From Certhia americana (Eukaryota > Chordata > Aves > Passeriformes > Certhiidae), in NCBI GenBank assembly GCA_018697195.1, contig CM031858.1, positions 82,475,410 through 82,539,409 on the forward strand: a stretch of DNA of 64,000 nucleotides, in the 5' to 3' direction. The notes under the pieces are model-generated. The model did no database searches. It was given only the letters and a program-made list of their open reading frames with translations, and was not told the DNA's origin. Below, one piece after another: positions 1 through 10,500 of the stretch; the stretch's first letter is position 1; every line of letters begins with the position of its first letter. The position numbers were made by a program, and so were the translations under genes.

Positions 1-1003
1 TTACAAAACATAAATTAAATTTCCATAGAAAAAGCAAAACTACAATTAACATAAGAGTCAGTACAAACACAACAAAAGAGCATGGAGTAGAGTTCTAATT
101 AACAGAAGAAAAATCAGTATCATCACAAAGATCTACCTGTCTCAGTTTCAGGCTCAGTTTTATTGATTAAATATTCATAATCTACCCTTTTTTTCCCAAT
201 TAAATAATAATCATGTCTGTCATAAGTTGAAAGGTCATTTATCTAAGGAACCTCACACCTGATTCACTTCTTTATTCTCATGTCTTCTATTTGAAACAGC
301 TCTTCTTTCCCTGACAGCAAGTATTGTAAGCCAAAATTGACTGAAATGTCAACTTTTCAGTCTATTCAAGAGAATACAGAAAATCTGTTATAAAACGGAG
401 TGTGTTTTTTGACTTTAAGAAGCTTGGGGAAATGTGTTTCCACATCTGAAATGCATTTAAACTTTTTAGCAATCCTGTTCCTAAAGGACCCAAAATTCTG
501 TCTTTTTTATTATTTGTAGAGATTTTCTAGAACTTTTACAATTTTCATATATTTGATGACAAAATCCTTCAGTATTACCTTGTAGAAGTATAAGTTGCCT
601 TTCCCTTCCTCCCTGCTTTCCCCTCTGAATTTCAGAAGAGGTGCAATTTTCCAAGTCCCTCAGACAGATACTTAAGGATAGTCTTTATGAGCGGGCCATA
701 AAACACTTACATCTTCTCTTGGAGCAGTTCAGGTGTGGAACAGCTCATGTCTGGATGACAGACAATCAGGATTGCCTGTGCCTGATTTAGTACCCTAGCC
801 CAGAGCTATACCAGCACAGGGCACCTTTTGATAGCCCATAGGGCAAGCTCAGGAATGCTTCCAGTGATTCTTGCAAAGACACTAGTTTGCAGGTGGAACC
901 TCAGCAGGATGCTCCTGATGCTTTTCACAGGAACATGTGAGTTCCTGGTCAGAAGCAGGAATCAGTGCTGAAGACAGAATCTGATGCCCATAGAAATACT
1001 GGG
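1..1003. other. Non-coding AT-rich DNA, nothing recognised
   Basis: No open frame of note, no known repeat family and no RNA gene was recognised here. The sequence is ordinary AT-rich vertebrate intergenic or intronic DNA. Confidence 0.6.
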
Positions 1004-1032
1004 TTTATTTATTTATTTATTTATTTATTTAA
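1004..1032. repeat. (TTTA)n microsatellite
   Basis: About seven uninterrupted TTTA units, followed by a degraded AT-rich extension to about 1060 (aattatgcattaattattt). Such tracts are expected to vary in length between individuals. Confidence 0.9.
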
Positions 1033-2131
1033 TTATGCATTAATTATTTAATTTGTTAATTGTTTGAAATTGCCTTAAAAATAAAATAAACCACCTCAGA
1101 AATGTGTCTTTGTAATGCAAGTAAATGGTATTCCTGCAAGTGACCACTTGCCAGAAATTTACCATTGCTATCAATTTCATTGAGGGAAATAGAGGTGCTG
1201 TGTTTAAAAGCCTCAGGCCTTTCCTCATTATCTGATTGTTTCCTGAGCAGAAATAATATTTCTGTCATCTCTGGCAAATTAAACTTTAAAAAAAAAAAAA
1301 TCAAGTAAGCTACTCCCTAAGATTTATTTCCTCTGTATCAGCCACCAGCCTGTGCTCTTGCATGTCAGACTAGTGCCCATGAGACATCTGATCTCATACA
1401 GTATAGTTAAGATTATAGATAAGATTTTGAAGTAACTTGAGAAAAAGGGACGGGCAACGTGTCATTCCCTTTGCAAATGTATGAGATGTGGAAGTGGAAA
1501 TGCCAAAGCATTTTGACATTAACTCTTGATTCTAACTGGCTTTCATGACTCATTCAGTTGGTGAGAGAGCAATGAGATTGTACCAGAAAAGGAAACCATG
1601 AACAGCTTATTTAAATTAACATATGTTTCCTCAGTAAACTGTTTCCTGTTCTGATTGCAGTTAGGGCTGTACCATGCAGTTTGGGCCCTGCCATGAACAA
1701 AGCACTCTCTCTTCTGTTTCCTGTGTGGGCAAGGACATATTGAAAGAATCAAGTGACAAATAGAAGCGAAGAAAGTGAAAACGTGGCTGAAGCATTATGA
1801 GTATCACAACACTTCTGCCTGATAATACACACTTGGAGTTCTGCCAGGGAATGTCACATCTGTGTGCCATGTCACACTGTGCTATGCACCCAACTGAGGT
1901 TAAACCCTGTATTCTGTGAGCAAAGCAGCTTCCATTAACCCTGTGAAACTCTTAGCTAACAGTCTTCTCAATTTTTTCTACTACCTCTTAGGTGACAGTG
2001 CAACAATGAGAAATAGTCCAATGAAAAATGAACTTCCTTGTACTTCCCTTCAACAAATTCTGAGTTATGCTCAGAATCTGAGATAGATCTGATAGACCCA
2101 GACACACTAAACATGTGTTTCATTTACTATT
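1033..2131. other. Non-coding DNA holding one copy of a dispersed 60-mer
   Basis: No gene or known repeat was recognised apart from the segment at 1702-1762, which recurs at 4467-4524 and is listed separately. Short open frames on the minus strand (up to 82 codons) have no recognisable domain. Confidence 0.55.
1702..1762 (+). repeat. Dispersed 60-bp repeat, copy 1
   Basis: This segment starts gcactctctcttctgtttcc and ends caagtgacaaata. It matches 4467-4524 almost base for base, in the same orientation, with a few substitutions and one 3-nt indel. Sequence on either side of the two copies does not obviously match. The family is not recognised; it could be a fragment of an unannotated interspersed repeat or the remnant of a local duplication. 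Confidence 0.75.
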
Positions 2132-2879
2132 ACTGGGGGTGAGTTGACCTTGGCTGGCTGCCAAACCCCACCCAGTCACACTCTCACTCCACCTCTTGAA
2201 CAGCACATGGGAGAAAATAAGATGGAAAAGCCCATGGGATGAGATAGAGACCAGTCTCTGTCACTGGCAAAACTGACTAGACTTGGGTCAAAACTAAATG
2301 TATTTTCTTGCCAATTGAAAATAGATTAGGATGGTGAGAAGCAAAGACAAAAACACCTATCCTCTACTCTTTGCCTTCTTCCCAAGGTCAGCTTCAGCCT
2401 TTCACTCACAACTCCTCTACTTTCTCCTCTCCAAGTGGTACAGGGGATAGGGAATGGGAGGCTGTGGTCAACCCATAACAGCTCCTCTCTTCTGCTCCTT
2501 TCTCCTCATACATTTCTCCTCTCCAGCATGAACTCTTCATTAGGTGCAGGGAAATCCGCAGTCTTTCACAGAATTGCCTTCTACATTCAAGTTTGAGCTT
2601 GCAATATTGTGTAAGCTGACACTTGTTCTCAATGCAAACACCTGATAAACTGGGTAATGCAGAAAGGAGGGTAAATCTGGGATGCCTAGTGAGGCTCACA
2701 TCCTTACAGAAGGTGTCTCCTTGTCCCAGCACAGGTTGAGCATGTTGGCAGCATGGCTGCTGGCATCTACACATGCTGCAGTTCCACTGATGCACATGGC
2801 CTGGCCTGGAGTCAGGGCTGAGCCAGGCTGAGCTGGCCACGCTGCTCCCACTCTGGGATTCAGGTGCTAAACCAACACA
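2132..2879 (-). mobile_element. Solo LTR of an avian ERVL-type endogenous retrovirus (degraded)
   Basis: Read on the minus strand, this matches a well-known avian LTR. Near 2879 it begins like that LTR (reverse complement of aaaccaacaca). It runs through GA-rich U3 sequence and ends near 2132 with the complement of 'ggtgagttgaccttggctgg'. The stretch 2140-2560 is the clearest. It aligns to the plus-strand copy at 28190-28345 in this same window, which supports one family without any outside consensus. The copy is diverged, the middle (about 2560-2850) is poorly matched, and no clean target-site duplication was found. A minus-strand open frame of 144 codons (2406-2840) lies inside it and is not a gene. 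No internal retroviral genes are next to it, so it is a solo LTR or fragment. Confidence 0.75.
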
Positions 2880-3493
2880 TAAGCCTGGCCTTTCTGAATC
2901 CTGCTTTCCTCCCCATGTCTCTGTTCAGTCTTTTCTAAAATGAACTATTTCCTGCCTAGTCTTTCTCTGAGGACTGAGATGCAGCTTTTGGATGAGGCAG
3001 CTGTACTGAACTGACTCATGCTCTGTTTATACTTAATTTTCAGGTATTAAACTGATGCTCTCAAACATGGTAAAATTGCCATGCTGTGCCCCCCTGGGTT
3101 TCAAGATTGATGCGTTCACATGTTTTCTCAGCATTTGGCTGTTTAGGGCTTCTTTTCTCTCTTCCTCATATTTTTCATCATCACAAGTTTTTTTACTTGC
3201 ATCTTTTTCTTACTTAATGTTTTTCCTGCTGTTTTTTACTCAATGGAGATTCATGCAGCACTTTTAAAAATGTCTCCTTGCCACAGTATCTAGTAAGGTT
3301 TTATATATTTCTCTGCTTGTAAGGTGCTTTTATTGTCCATTTCTTTTTAAACAGAAAGACTAATGTGACATCACTACATTGCATGGAGATGGCAGACACT
3401 CCGGCTGATGAAATTTCCAGCTGCAAAGGTACCCAGTGGAACTGGACTACAGAATTTATATCAAATTGAGGTTTTTTAATTAAACCGTGTGGG

Positions 3494-3495
<2 letters not shown>

Positions 3496-3529
<34 letters not shown>
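3496..3529. repeat. (GT)17 microsatellite
   Basis: A perfect run of 17 GT units, preceded by gggga. It is a likely polymorphic marker and the longest dinucleotide repeat in the window. Confidence 0.95.
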
Positions 3530-3532
<3 letters not shown>

Positions 3533-4466
3533 GTACCTAAGGATAGTTTTTATCTTTCTTTTTGTCTTTATACAAAAGGGTACAAGTCTCTGAGCTACAG
3601 CCACAAGTTCAGGTTACCTGTTGCTTACATGTTCAGGTAGGCAGCCTTCACTCATGAATGGGAAGCTAATCAAGCTCTTACACTTTGAATAGACATAAAC
3701 TAATGTATTTAAACCATTCTGAACTGGACACTCTGTTAATCTAAAGCAGTGCAGCTGGTTTTCTATCAATAGTCATCTCCTAAGCATGTCCTAACATGAT
3801 GATAAGGTCCTTTCTTTTGGGTTCTCCTCAGTTTTCTGGGGGTGATATATTTTCATATAGTGTAGCTGCAACTTAAAATTCTCCTTTTAGAGGTAGTTTG
3901 TGCTCTTTATCAGCAATGGTGTAAAGGCAAAGGCAGAATATAAAAACCTCAGGGTGATTATAAAACTTTGTAATAAGAAAACCTGATCTCGTAGGGCTAC
4001 AGAGTTGAAATAGAGAAATTTTACAGGAGAGTTGTTTGTTAAATATGGAAATATTATTCTGGATTTGAATGGCATTGTAAGTACTGTCTTGTTGATGTCA
4101 TGTTGCAAGAACTGGTCTAAATGTTCTAAAAAGCTCATTTAAATTAACACACATTGCTCTTTTGCCTTCTTTCTCTTCTCTGCCTTTTTCTGTACATTAT
4201 ATTTGTCACAGTGGCCTGGATAGCTTGCTCTATTTTTATAACTTCCCCATCCCTTTGCCCCAAAAAATACTTTTCTGGCATCTGGTCTCTAATAATCTCT
4301 TCTAATGAGCTTCGTCCAACCTTATAAACTCCCTGTCATCTCCCACAGGCATAGGTGGCTCAGTTAAAAAGAAGGAAGCTGGGAGTTTGCGTTCCACTCC
4401 ACTCAAATAACAGAAAATGGAGTGGTGGTGACACAGCTGGTGGTTCTCATTCTCACCTCTCTACAG

Positions 4467-4524
4467 GCACTCTCTCTTCTGTTTCCTGTGTGGGCAGGGA
4501 TACATTGAAATCAAGTGACAAATA
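4467..4524 (+). repeat. Dispersed 60-bp repeat, copy 2
   Basis: Second copy of the segment at 1702-1762, same orientation, about 2.77 kb downstream. It shares the opening gcactctctcttctgtttcc and the ending caagtgacaaata; three bases before that ending are missing relative to copy 1. Confidence 0.75.
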
Positions 4525-5000
4525 TGCAGGACTATCTCAGCCCTCATCCTGTGTCCAGTCTGCCCAGTAAAGTACTGGAACTCCAGTGAAAGGGCCAATA
4601 ACATGTGCTACCTCTCAGTACAAAATCTATGCTCCTTTTCCAGACCTCAGATACTCCAAATAGTGTGAACCCTGGATAGATTTGAGGTCACTGATGGGAA
4701 ACATTGTAAATGTCTTCAGATATATATAAATAACTCTAAACTATGAATCATTTTCCAAAATTGAAGTGTTGAAAGTATCCATCTTAAAACTTATATTAAC
4801 TCCCCCAATCTGATAGGTAAGCGTTTTAAAAAGAGCCCTCTACATTCAGCCCCCAGGTACTGCAGAACTGAAAGAAGCTGGGCAGAATTCTTTGTATGAA
4901 ATGACACTTCCTATTTTCCCCCCAGAGATTCAAAACAGTAAGTTCTTTTTTCACAGGCAAATCTTGTCTGCACATATGACTCCTTAGTGTCAACCGGGGG

Positions 5001-5390
5001 TGCTAAGAACATCAGAACAATTGTATCGGGTCAGAGCAGACATCCGTCTAGTCCAGCATCCTGTCTGGCGGTGCCTCAGCGGATGCCTAGGGAAGTCTAT
5101 GAGAACAGAAGCTTATAATGATGCTTCAAACATCTGGTGATTTGTAGCACAGAGATTTTTATCATTGTAAAAAGTGTCTTGGAAGTCAGTAAGTAAGTAA
5201 GTGAGTGTTGGTAGAGTTTTTTCCAGCTCTTTTTTTTTCATACTTTGTTTTCTTTTGAATAAGCTTTCAGACTCCACAACCTATTGTCAAGTGTTTCCAC
5301 AACCTGGTGACACGATGTATCATGAACCGTGTCCTTCTATGTCTTTTAAATCCATCAACACTACATTTATTTGAAGATCCCTAGGCCATT
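5001..5390 (-). mobile_element. Ancient CR1-type LINE 3' fragment
   Basis: The left end (taagaacatcagaacaattg, then gggtcagagcagacatccgtctag) matches the reverse complement of the 3' end of old amniote CR1 subfamilies, whose antisense reads 'aagaacataagaat.gcc.tactgggtcagacca.aggtccatctag'. Further on, ctccacaacctattgtcaagtg and the phrase around 5320-5360 fit the same element. It is heavily diverged, and a (AGTA)n stretch interrupts it near 5188. Only the 3' untranslated part is visible; no reverse-transcriptase frame remains. Confidence 0.65.
5188..5208. repeat. Short (AGTA)n tract
   Basis: Three to four AGTA units followed by gtgagtg, lying inside the ancient CR1 fragment. Confidence 0.7.
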
Positions 5391-5554
5391 CAATACTTGA
5401 TGTTTCATATCAGTCATTTCCTTTCCAGGATAAAGGATCCCTCCCAGGATTTTCAGTTGTTCCTTTTAAAGGAACTACTCCACACCTTTGGTCACCTGGA
5501 TAACCTTTTACCATTTCTACTTTATTATTATGAGATGTGGAGCAGAATTGATTT

Positions 5555-5905
5555 CATAGAATCACAGAATCACAGAATAATGTGACTTGGAAGAGGTCCA
5601 CAAGGATCATCGATTCTAACTCCTGGCCCTGCACAGCACCATCCCCAAGAGTCACACCATGTGCCCAAGTATTTTCCAAGCCATTCTTGAACTCTGTCAG
5701 GCTTGTGCTGTGACCACTTCCCTGGGGAGCCTGTCCCTGTGCCCAAACACTCTCTGGGTGAAGAGCTTTTCTCTAATGTCCAACCCAAACCTTCCCTGAC
5801 ACAAATTCAGGCCATTCCCTCAGGTCCTGTCACTGGTCACCCGAGAGAAGAGATCAGTGTCAGCCCCTCCTTCTACCCTCATGAGGAAGTGGAAGACTGT
5901 ATTTC
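5555..5905 (-). mobile_element. CR1 LINE 3' end
   Basis: It starts with the inverted CR1 tail (atagaatcacagaatcacag). It then follows the antisense CR1 3' UTR: ggaagaggtccacaaggatcat, ccctgcacagcacc, cctggggagcctgtccctgtg, and the GAGAAGAGATCAG and CCCTCATGAGGAAGT landmarks near the other end. It is about 350 bp and 5'-truncated, as is usual for CR1. The elements it carries are the end of the 3' UTR only. Open frames across it (5570-5788 minus, 5703-5939 plus) are by-products. It lies about 165 bp from an older CR1 fragment in the same orientation. Confidence 0.93.
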
Positions 5906-7523
5906 ACTGACTTACATCTTCCAACACCAAGAAGCATAGGCTAATGCATAAATGTATTAATCCCAATGCAAAGAGACAAACCTCATTTTGAGAAGCAGCA
6001 AGGGTGGGGCTGTTCCACAGAGGAAGGCAAGCTGTAAGCTGAGGGTGACAGGCAGCCAGGCAGAAGAGTCCCCTCACTTACAGGAGCATGTCGCACACCA
6101 ATCAGCACTGAAAAGCATGTGCAAAAGCAGTGACAAGGTTCACCTGACAGACCTGTGACTTCAGTACAAAGCTGTAGCAATCAGACAGGGCCAAGTCAAG
6201 CCAAGAAATCATGCCACCAAGGCAGGGATAGCAAGGTATACAGGTGCACCTGCAGCATAGCTTGGAGTCTGAGCCTAACTGCAGCTCCAAAACTAATGAA
6301 TGGAGACCCCAGAAAATCTCACAGCTCCTTCTTGTGCTCGCCTTGCACAACACTGAGATCTGGGTTGCCACACAAGCACTTTGCCAGAACCAACCATCAG
6401 CTCCTGCAGCTGAAACTGAACCAGAGCAGAAGAGGTGGCAGAATTTCTGTGCCAGGTGCAGGATATGGACAATCACTACACAGAAATGATAGCCTGGAAG
6501 TGAAAAGTAACTTGTTCCAGGTGGAGAAGTGGAGAAAGCCTCATATTGCTCTTGTCAGCATATTACACTTTTTTAAAATTCTGGATGCATTTTTATCATT
6601 TTGTTTCAACAAATGCAGTAATTGCTGTTTGTCAGCAATTTGTTTGGTTTATTTTTAAAATGTATGAAATATTCTGTATGTTCTCCAAATAAAGTGAAAA
6701 AAAAATGATTACATGTATTTAACGGTTTTCCTTATTGATCTGTTTTGAATTTTCTTTCTTCTCTGTTGTTTCCCAAATCAAGATATACATCCATTCCAGA
6801 CTGGTTTAAACATGTACAGGAAAACATATTATAATACCTGGAACAGGAGAATGTAACTGACCATCTAACAGCTTCAAAATTGGTAAAGCCTGTTAGAATT
6901 AGATCATGGGGAAAGCATGAAAAATTTCTTAAAAATAAACTAGTGAAGAAAAATGAACAACCTTTTCAGCTACTTAGATCATTTTTCCCTTACAGTGAGT
7001 GGTAAAATCCTATTAGTTTCATTAAGAGATAGAATTTAACCTGGAAGAATACCACAGTTAGCCAAGTCAAGCATGACAACAGTTCTGAAGCCCCTTGTCA
7101 GCCTCTGCATGTTATTTGAGGTGACCGAGGCATTGGATGTCTCTGCTTCTGTGTGGATGTATAAATACTCATGGACTTTGTGAACTCAGTTTAGATCTTT
7201 TGCTTTGATCTATCAGATCATCTTAAAAAGGAAACTTGCCTTGAAATCATACATTATACAATAGTGCTGCTGCAGGTCAGATCCCACAATTACCTGCACT
7301 GCTTTGTGGCTCTTCAGCTGAGCCTGTGAGTCACAGCTAATGTCACTTCGCACACTACTTGCCAAAACAAGAACTGTTTGAAAAGTTATGCTCAGGTCAT
7401 GAAAGAGGCTTTTGTCATAGAAATAACTTGAGAGAGCAATTTTTCCATTTGCAACACTTGAGAGGTAATAGTACCTGGAATAAATGAAAAGAGTTGCCAA
7501 ACAATCCTGAACTGAAGGAATAT
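5906..7523. other. Non-coding DNA with the longest open frame of the window
   Basis: A plus-strand open frame of 167 codons runs 6155-6658, overlapped by 81 codons in another plus frame and 124 codons on the minus strand. Three long frames over one stretch point to low stop-codon density rather than coding. The predicted protein shows no domain, signal peptide or repeat I know. An AATAAA lies at 6688-6693 with nine A's three bases after it; that spacing is too short for a normal poly(A) tail. No repeat family was recognised. Confidence 0.5.
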
Positions 7524-7565
7524 ACAATGTGACCTACCAGCCACACAATGTGACCTACCAGCCAC
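7524..7565. repeat. Perfect 21-bp tandem duplication
   Basis: Two identical head-to-tail copies of acaatgtgacctaccagccac (7524-7544 and 7545-7565). Lack of divergence suggests a recent slippage or duplication event. Confidence 0.95.
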
Positions 7566-10500
7566 ACACAGGTCTTCAGGAAATGACTCACCACTGGGAG
7601 CAACAAAAATTGCAAGGAATGGCCAGGGTCAGGGTGCACAGCTAGGTATGTTTTTGTTCTCTTTATATAACTTCTTCCTTCATAAGAACTGAGTGCATCA
7701 AAAACAAAACCAACTGAAAGACTGTACCATCCCTGTGGTAGGTGAATAAACCTTTAAGCTGATTGAATATGACTGTTACTATCAATTTTCATAGAACATC
7801 TTTCACAGAATGATAAAATGTTTCTTAGCTGGTGTTGCAAAGTCACCACTTCTATTTATACTACAGCCAGAAGATAAAAGAAATTTAAACAGTCAAATTT
7901 TCCATTTTGTCTTAGTCACCTTTGAACAAATCTTGATCTGGGAGTGACCTGGAGAAAGCTTGACTCAAAATAATTCTTAGCTTGCTCTTTACTCTCAGTC
8001 TGGAGCACCCATGCCCACGGTATTTCCAGAAATGTAAGAATTTTATTTTTTTTTCCTTAAAATACCATTGAAACTATATCTTTGTAACAACAACAACAAT
8101 AAAAAGATCTTTTTTGTTTACCTGATAATATTTTATTCCATGATTTAATCTACAAGCTCAACCTCCAAAACCTGTAGAATTCCAGTTTAAAGATTCACCC
8201 CTACCTGCAGGAGCTGATATTCTCAGGCAGTCATATAACCCAGGCATTAAAACAAATACCAGATGTTATAAAGTTGGTAATTAACACATGAAAAAGTTTA
8301 AGATCCTTCATCTCAGTATGAAGCAAGGAGGTGCCAATGTACAAATTTTTATGAAAATTTTTATAATATTTGCATTTTTCAAGCTAACACCACATGGAGC
8401 AGAATACCCAAGGGCCAACAATCCTTGTGCATTATTTTCTTTGAAATACATCTTTTTTTTTTTTCTTTCTTTTTTTTTTTTTTTTTTTTCCAGAAAGAGG
8501 AAAATTCTGTCTGAAATTTATCTTGGCTGTTCTGATTATAAGGTGTGATTTTTTCATATGTTAGGAAAACTACATCTGAAGTGTAAACCAATATTTACAG
8601 ACCAGGTGTTACCTGGACATTAATATAAATGAAATTTTTGTTTTATTGTGAAATATACATTGTTGATACTGAAAAACACAATATAAAAAAAAAAGTTAAA
8701 ACAAAATGAAATATTAATATATATGTGTTTTGGAGGCATAAATTCACATATGCTGTAATAAAGTAACTTATGACTGCCAGTGTGTTTACCAGTCTCGCTA
8801 GTCCATGATGCATTCACTGTGTCAACAGTGTGTATTTGCTCAGGAAGCATTAGTTCCTGTCAGCATCTGAGTATTTTACTGGCAGCACACGTGATGTAGT
8901 AAACAGACATGTCTTGAAAAACTCTGGTCTGCTGAAATGTCAGTGTCTCCTCTTTCTTAGCCAGTATTCTAACATTCAAACCAGCTGCAACTGAAGCCTT
9001 CATTCCTGCTCAGTAAAAGCTCAGCTTATTCTCTCTCCTGCTTTTTATTTCTATTTCTGTCATTGCAAGGCCCTGTTTTAGAAGCTAATGCATTGTGATT
9101 TTTACAGTGCAGGAGATGAGAGGTGCTTCTGCATAGCTCTCCCTCCTTCTCTCCCATCAGATCCCTCCCAGATCACTGTTCCTTTGGCTTGAGAAGAACT
9201 GCATACTACTTCTGCTAAATTAAACTCTCCATAGCCTTTAATTAAACTTTCAGTGCTTTTGTTAATAGCCGTTCCTATTTGGGTGTAACTTAATGATAAT
9301 AGCTACCCTGTAAAAATATGCTGCTTTCAAGGATGAAATGTCACCATCTAATCTTCTCTCCTTCATTTATTTTTGTCTTTCCTTTACTGGAATGTTTCTT
9401 ATCAGCTTGCCTTGTCAGAAGAAACAAACTCTTTCTAAAGATTAATTCTCTTCTTGTGAATATTAATGACCTGGCCCTGGAGAGAAGCTCTGCACAGAAC
9501 CACATCTGTGCTTTGCTTCTCTGAGAGCTGAATAAAAAAAAATACAGTTCAAATTTGATGCGTTTTTTACTTGAAAAGGAGCAGACATGATAAATATAGG
9601 CTCCGTTAGACATGAAAGAGAGCCTGTGAGAGTCTTAAATTCTACATCTGATACATTTAGTTATTGTTTCTGAAGCTGTTTTATCTCAGTCCATTTAAAT
9701 TGAAGCAATTTAGATACAATTTCTTATGCTATATGGAGAACACTCCTCTTAAAAACCCCCTACAAAATGTGAAAAATTTACAAACTATTTGTCTCTAGTT
9801 TTCATACATATAGCTGTGGTTGTGCTAGCTGCGAATCCAAACAGTCTAGTATGACCCTTGAATTTCTGGACAATACGAATATTTGTGCTTCTGAAATTAT
9901 GGTAATTCTGCTATTTAGCACATCTCTTGGTAACATACAGGTAATTCACCAGCAGCTATGTTAGATCACCAACTCTATCAAATGTTAAATGTACTAAAAA
10001 AAATCTATTTTCGTCATTAAAATACTACAGGTTTTAAAAGCCAGCAATTTAGTAAAAATGCATTTAATTTCTATTCCATTTTCTGGAAGAGTTATGACAA
10101 TGAAGCAAGTAGAACTTATATTGTGTTTAATAAATTTTATATTGTGTTGTGACTAATTATTTTATCAGTTATGGAAATGTAATTTCATTGGGAATGGATT
10201 GTAATAAACAATTGTTCACAGTGATGAGAATTGCATAGTGTTTTTTAAGCAGGGATTCTTTCTGACTTACCAGAAAGAAAAAAATCTATAAACAAGATTT
10301 TAATGAAACTCATGCCTGGGGCCTTAGGAAAAGTGACTTAATGTTCATCCAGCTTCTACAGAAAATTGGAGTCTGCACTAACATGCCTAAATACAGACCA
10401 AACAAAAACCTAAACATAGATTAAAGGGCTCAATGTTTAATCTCCATTTTTTAAAATAATTTTAGCCATTACTAATGCAGAAATGTCTTCCAGTTGTCCT

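Larger units (their letters stand above)
2880..5000. other. Non-coding DNA with one GT microsatellite and one dispersed 60-mer
   Basis: Apart from the (GT)n tract at 3496-3529 and the repeat copy at 4467-4524, no gene or repeat family was recognised. A plus-strand open frame at 3055-3267 is rich in Phe, Leu and Ser because it reads a T-rich stretch; it is probably chance. Confidence 0.55.

Noticed and set aside
2406..2840. 144-codon minus-strand frame with a Cys-rich stretch
   Set aside because: It lies wholly inside a degraded LTR, which is non-coding.
6155..6658. 167-codon plus-strand open frame as a gene
   Set aside because: No known domain. Long frames on the other strand and in another plus frame overlap it, which points to low stop density by chance.
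6688..6705. Poly(A) signal plus A9 as the 3' end of a processed pseudogene
   Set aside because: Only three bases separate AATAAA from the A run, whereas real cleavage sites lie about 10-30 bases away. No source gene was recognised.
8451..8493. Polypyrimidine tract plus CAG as a splice acceptor
   Set aside because: The tract is a near-pure T repeat, and no coding exon with a matching donor follows.
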